From the NCBI GenBank assembly GCA_019787685.1, contig JAHNUO010000007.1:2108001-2172000 (forward strand): a stretch of DNA of 64,000 nucleotides, read 5' to 3'. Origin of the DNA: Chiua virens (Eukaryota; Basidiomycota; Agaricomycetes; Boletales; Boletaceae). Position 1 is the stretch's first letter; every line of letters starts with the position of its first letter. Below, one piece after another: positions 60,305 to 64,000 of this stretch. The notes below the pieces were generated by a model that saw nothing but the letters and a program-made list of their open reading frames with translations, was not told where the DNA came from and did no database searches. Made by a program: the position numbers and the translations under genes.

Positions 60305-62739
60305 TCAAGCCAAATGACTCGTCGCGATTACGACAAGCGCGACGAGAAACGCAGCCGTGATCAGCAACCCACTCACCACTGCCTGCAATCCGACACCGTC
60401 TCACCCACCTATTCCGTCTCTCCCCCCTTCGCAAACTCGCCCGGCTTGAGTGCCAACACTATCGTCGATGGGCCAGGCTGTGTCTGACCATGCGGCTGAC
60501 TGTGACCATGCGACTGACTGTGACCATGACTCTGACTCTGATCCCCACTCTGACTTCGTCTATGATACGGCGGCGGGGGTGGCGCAGGCGGGGGTGGCGC
60601 TAAACTCCACACCGACGGTGCCACAAATGGATACCCATGTGACATCCGACTCGTATCAAAACTCTGCACGCTCCGATGACTCTTGTTCCTATTCGTCGCC
60701 GAGAGAGGGGTGTAGACTGTTCCTTTGTCCGTCGGTCGAGCGTTTCGGGCGGTACACCGAGGCGGAACTACGACCGGCACCAGACACGGAGTGACCAGGA
60801 CCGTATCCCCGGGAAGGCGGCTTGGCAGAGATGAGCCAACCCCCAATGAGCCAGCACCATGGCGCAATGAAGCCGACCCAGAAGAGCACTTGGACAGTGT
60901 CCACAGCGATTAAAGTACAGCGTCCACCGGGATCCGTGACGTCCGCGTCTCGCGTTCCGAAACGGGGAGGAGATACAACGAGGAGGGCGCGAAACGTCGG
61001 TCGATGAATGACGAGGATGCGGACGTAGGACGCCCCGAGTTCCCCTAGACTCGGTGCGCTCACGGCAGGACGCGAAGGATGGAGGGACGGTGGAGGGATG
61101 GAACGATGAGGGTGAGGTGGCTCTCTGAGCTTTGCGGGCCGGCGGGTGGTTGTAAGAAGGCGGAGAAGAAGACGTAGCTGACAGAGAACGAAGGTGCATC
61201 ATCGTTCGTGCAGGTATAGGGGGTTTGATCGATTTGGAAGCACCAGAACTCTGGGGTAGTGGCTGAGGGTGGCTCGCGGTCGGTGTATCCCCATTGTCAT
61301 CCAGAACGCGAGAGTTAAATTGATGAACGGTACCGTCAGTATCACATATGAAGCCTTCCTCTGCATCTACAAAGACTTCCGATTGTCCAATCGAATGTCT
61401 GCTCTCTCTGCCGATCCCTGTTCGAGCGGTTACAAAACTGTCCCTGCGATCTGAGCCAGAGTCGTCTTCACGTGCACCACCAACATCAAGGAAGCCACGC
61501 GCATGGAGTGACGTTGGCGTTGTCAATAACGTTTGCCCTCTGAATTCGGGTCTGAGGTCCAATGGCGGGATGACAGGAGGGGTAGCAGAAGAAGTAGACT
61601 GGTGTGTCCGCGTAGAGGACACACTGATCGACCGATTGAGGGGTCTCAGTATAAAAGTGGAAATTGGCGATGGCCCTATCGTAAACCATCGCATAAGTAC
61701 TTCTGCATCCTGAAAAAGACAAAGACGATGAACACTCACGAGGAGAATCGTTTCCATCCTCTTCTTTCCTCTTCAGAAAAGGAAAGGGCATTGTACCCGC
61801 CGGGTATGACGGTGTCACTGGCGTCTGGTTCTGGGCCTGCGCGTGAGGGGTGGATGGTGTTCCCCTTGCACTGACCAATACAGATGTTATAGGGACAGGG
61901 CTGACTGGTGTGACAGTAGCCGTCCCAAACTCGCCACTCCCCGGGCTAATAGGTGTCACTAATGCAGCACTTGTCCTCGTATGCGCAGTGCTAGAGCGTG
62001 ATCCTCCCTCGTGACTTAAGCTCGGGAGGGAAGAAGGCCGTTTTTCAGGAGAAAAGTAGTCTTGTTCAACGATGGGCGAGAGCGGTTGGTTGAAGTACTC
62101 CTGGACGGGCGGACGGAGCGAGTGCACACTCTTGTTGGAATAGACACGTCCTAAATTAGGACGTGTTGAGATGCTCAAATTAGGAGGAGGATTTGTGGGC
62201 GGAGGTGGCGGGAAATTGGGGTCGGGAGAGGATCGTCCGTGAACGAGTGAATGTGTGGATGACGACGGCCCAGCTGAATTCTGGGGAACCGAAGTGGGGA
62301 TAGTTAGGCCGGGATTGTTATTAATATTTGTTCCGCTACTTGCGGCGTTAGAAGCGCTCGTAGTACTAGGTAGGTTCAGCCACGACACATGCGAAGGCGT
62401 CGCTGGCGACTCTAAACTACTCTGTGAAGAGGTTGAAGACGGGGTGTGGGCGTAACCCTGCCAATACGGGTATGGGTGAGTTGGAACGCGGATCTCGGGT
62501 GGAAGCGGATGCGAGTCAGAAGAGGCGGGTGAAGATGACTCGAGGCTCGTTGTACTCGCAAGTGGGTGGAACCCCCGGCGGTCGAGAGCCGAGTGAATTT
62601 CGGTGCTGACATGAACCTCCATAGGCATGTTGGAGGACGATGGGTCAGGCAGGGGAACGGATGTAGATGTAGGGTCGAGGCGTTGATGTTCCTTGCTCTT
62701 TGAGTTGTTAGAGTCCTTTAAACCCAATAGACGGCGCAT
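60305..62739 (-). CDS. Serine-rich two-span membrane protein, several frameshifts
   Basis: The start (ATG 62739) encodes MRRLLGLKDSNNSK, then a long Ser/Pro/Asn-rich region (PVQEYFNQPLSPIVEQDYF, TVTPVSPVPITSVLVSARG), AEVLMRWFTIGPSPISTF, another Ser-rich part, the hydrophobic FWVGFIAPWCWLIGGWLI, a His/Ser/Gln repeat (SHGHSQSHGHSQPHG) and a C-terminal WVRRCRI-AVVSGLLITAAFLV span ending ...IATSHLA. I know this as an uncharacterised basidiomycete family. Frame changes are needed near 61710-61739 (a 30-nt candidate intron), near 61045-61060, between about 60690 and 60860, in the long C run just after 60420, and near 60380. The last two are single extra bases in G/C runs. An additional 5' exon ending FPEPAA may splice from 62810 across intron 62749-62809, which would extend the gene to about 63219. 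Confidence 0.6.
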
Positions 62740-62809
62740 GTTGGACAACTACGTGTGCGCGTGTGACTGTAGACGGCGAATCAACTATGAAATCACTTGT
62801 GCCCTTACC

Positions 62810-64000
62810 GCAGCTGGTTCGGGGAATAAGGGATAGGCTTTATTGGCGGACTCACTTTGCAATCCGCTATTGATCGCAGCGGGGCTTTGGAAAAGCGATG
62901 GTACGACTGTCTGACAGACCTCACGTCGGTTCACCGAGAAAACGAGGCAGTAGAGCAAAGTCCTGATGCAGCGAGGGAAGTTAGGAGGGACGTGACTGTG
63001 GAAGTAATAGAACAGCGCACAGGAGTAGCGTCCGTTATATGTAGGTAGGCGGCGGTCCACGGGCACACGCGCGTGTTCCGCGAGGAGCTTGGGGGTAGAT
63101 TGAACGATGGATGCGTGTTTGAATGCGTCAACGGGACTTGTAAATGATAAACGCACGTCCGTCCGAGTCCTCGCAGATGAGCGGCTGACGAACCCGATGC
63201 AAGGCGACAGGAGTCGCATATCAGAATGCGGCTAGCCAAGAATAATTTCAGGCATGGCTCCAGGGCACGCAGCATACACATGCCTGAGCATGGTTTGCAG
63301 GCAACAGACGCTCGGTGTCTCGGTGGCCGGGATAAATCTGAAGGCTCGAGGTAGCTACTCTCGTATTGACTAGCGTGCCGGATTGTCTGGAAGGAACAGC
63401 GGCTGCAGCCGTCCTTCCATTCTTCATCTCGCCATGGCTCTGCTGTATGGAATCAAGGAGTGAGTGAGAAACGGGGTGACAGCCTGGCAGAATGGTCCGA
63501 CGGATGGTGCGCAGCTGTGCAAGGTACGCAATGCAGCCTCGTGTAGTCCTCCTGGTCGATGACGATTCGATTGGATATCCATTATGGATGATCATTCATG
63601 GAAAGATACGGAGTGCATGTTCATCACCGAGAAAGGCTGAGGAGATGCAATTTTCCCAAGGATGGTGGTGGCAGTCAACTTTTAAGCTAAGGGTCAAGCC
63701 ATTGCGGAGTAGTATGTACAGCCTATCGTCATAATCTCACCAAAACTGGATCCACAGAAAGTATGTAAGTATCGTAAGGATTGAACGAGAGTTGGGCTAC
63801 TACTATGTGTAAACAAGTCCGGGTATCTGAATGGTAAGTTATCAGCAAGTATAACGAGTTAGATCCGTGTAAAAGCAGCACGACGCAGGTTCCTATCTCT
63901 GTCATGTATTATGCCTTGACCTCTAAAGGGTCATGTAGATCTGATTCCCCTGATAAAGCTGTAACGGCGACCTCTGACACGGGGACAGTCTCGTCTGTCG
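62810..64000. other. 5' flank, possible upstream exon, then no gene
   Basis: A minus-strand frame 62785-63219 ends KAYPLFPEPAA directly at a gtaaggg donor (62809) and could be the first exon of the serine-rich gene. From 63250 to the end I see only short frames without family resemblance. Confidence 0.3.

Overview
The window looks like nuclear DNA of a mushroom-forming basidiomycete (Agaricomycetes). The reasons are dense 48-65 nt GT-AG introns, a Clp1-like (clampless1) gene, a DUF6534-type membrane protein relic, a NACHT/STAND gene, an expanded G1 (eqolisin) protease group and an expanded family of seven-span membrane proteins. No rRNA, tRNA, CRISPR, plasmid or bacterial operon features were seen.

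Layout. 0.7-9.5 kb, all minus strand: a Tag1/DUF3712-like membrane protein, a SET-domain lysine methyltransferase-like protein, a NACHT NTPase and a Clp1-like protein. 9.5-19 kb: mostly decayed DNA with two recognisable relics, a DUF6534-type membrane protein and an acetoacetyl-CoA synthetase (AACS) carrying a small internal inversion. 19.2-27.8 kb, plus strand: an alpha/beta hydrolase ending in the peroxisomal signal-like SHL, a single-span membrane protein with a disordered tail, and the COMPASS methyltransferase SET1. 28.7-37 kb: three intact G1 glutamic peptidases and two G1 relics around a DUF1308 gene. 37.3-39.4 kb: a C2 NT-type protein. 41.4-57.2 kb: five copies (four apparently intact, one broken) of one polytopic membrane protein family. 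They are interrupted by mitochondrial ribosomal protein bL28m, a short Rad23-like ubiquitin-like protein and an intronless P450 lying between direct repeats that encode PIF1/Helitron-type helicase C-terminal ends. 60.3-62.7 kb: a serine-rich membrane protein with heavy frame disruption.

The housekeeping genes (SET1, bL28m, DUF1308, SET protein) form a conserved backbone. The protease array, membrane-protein array, P450 and relics look like fast-turnover accessory DNA. No single pathway links the neighbours; the closest functional pair is the acyl-CoA-type hydrolase beside the dead AACS.

A striking technical feature is that many otherwise well conserved genes each carry one or two single-base frame shifts, mostly in G/C homopolymers. 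Undoing them makes the summed coding length divisible by three. Uncorrected sequencing errors explain this better than pseudogenisation, although both remain possible. Gene models were assembled by eye from frames, splice signals and remembered family features. No database search was run.
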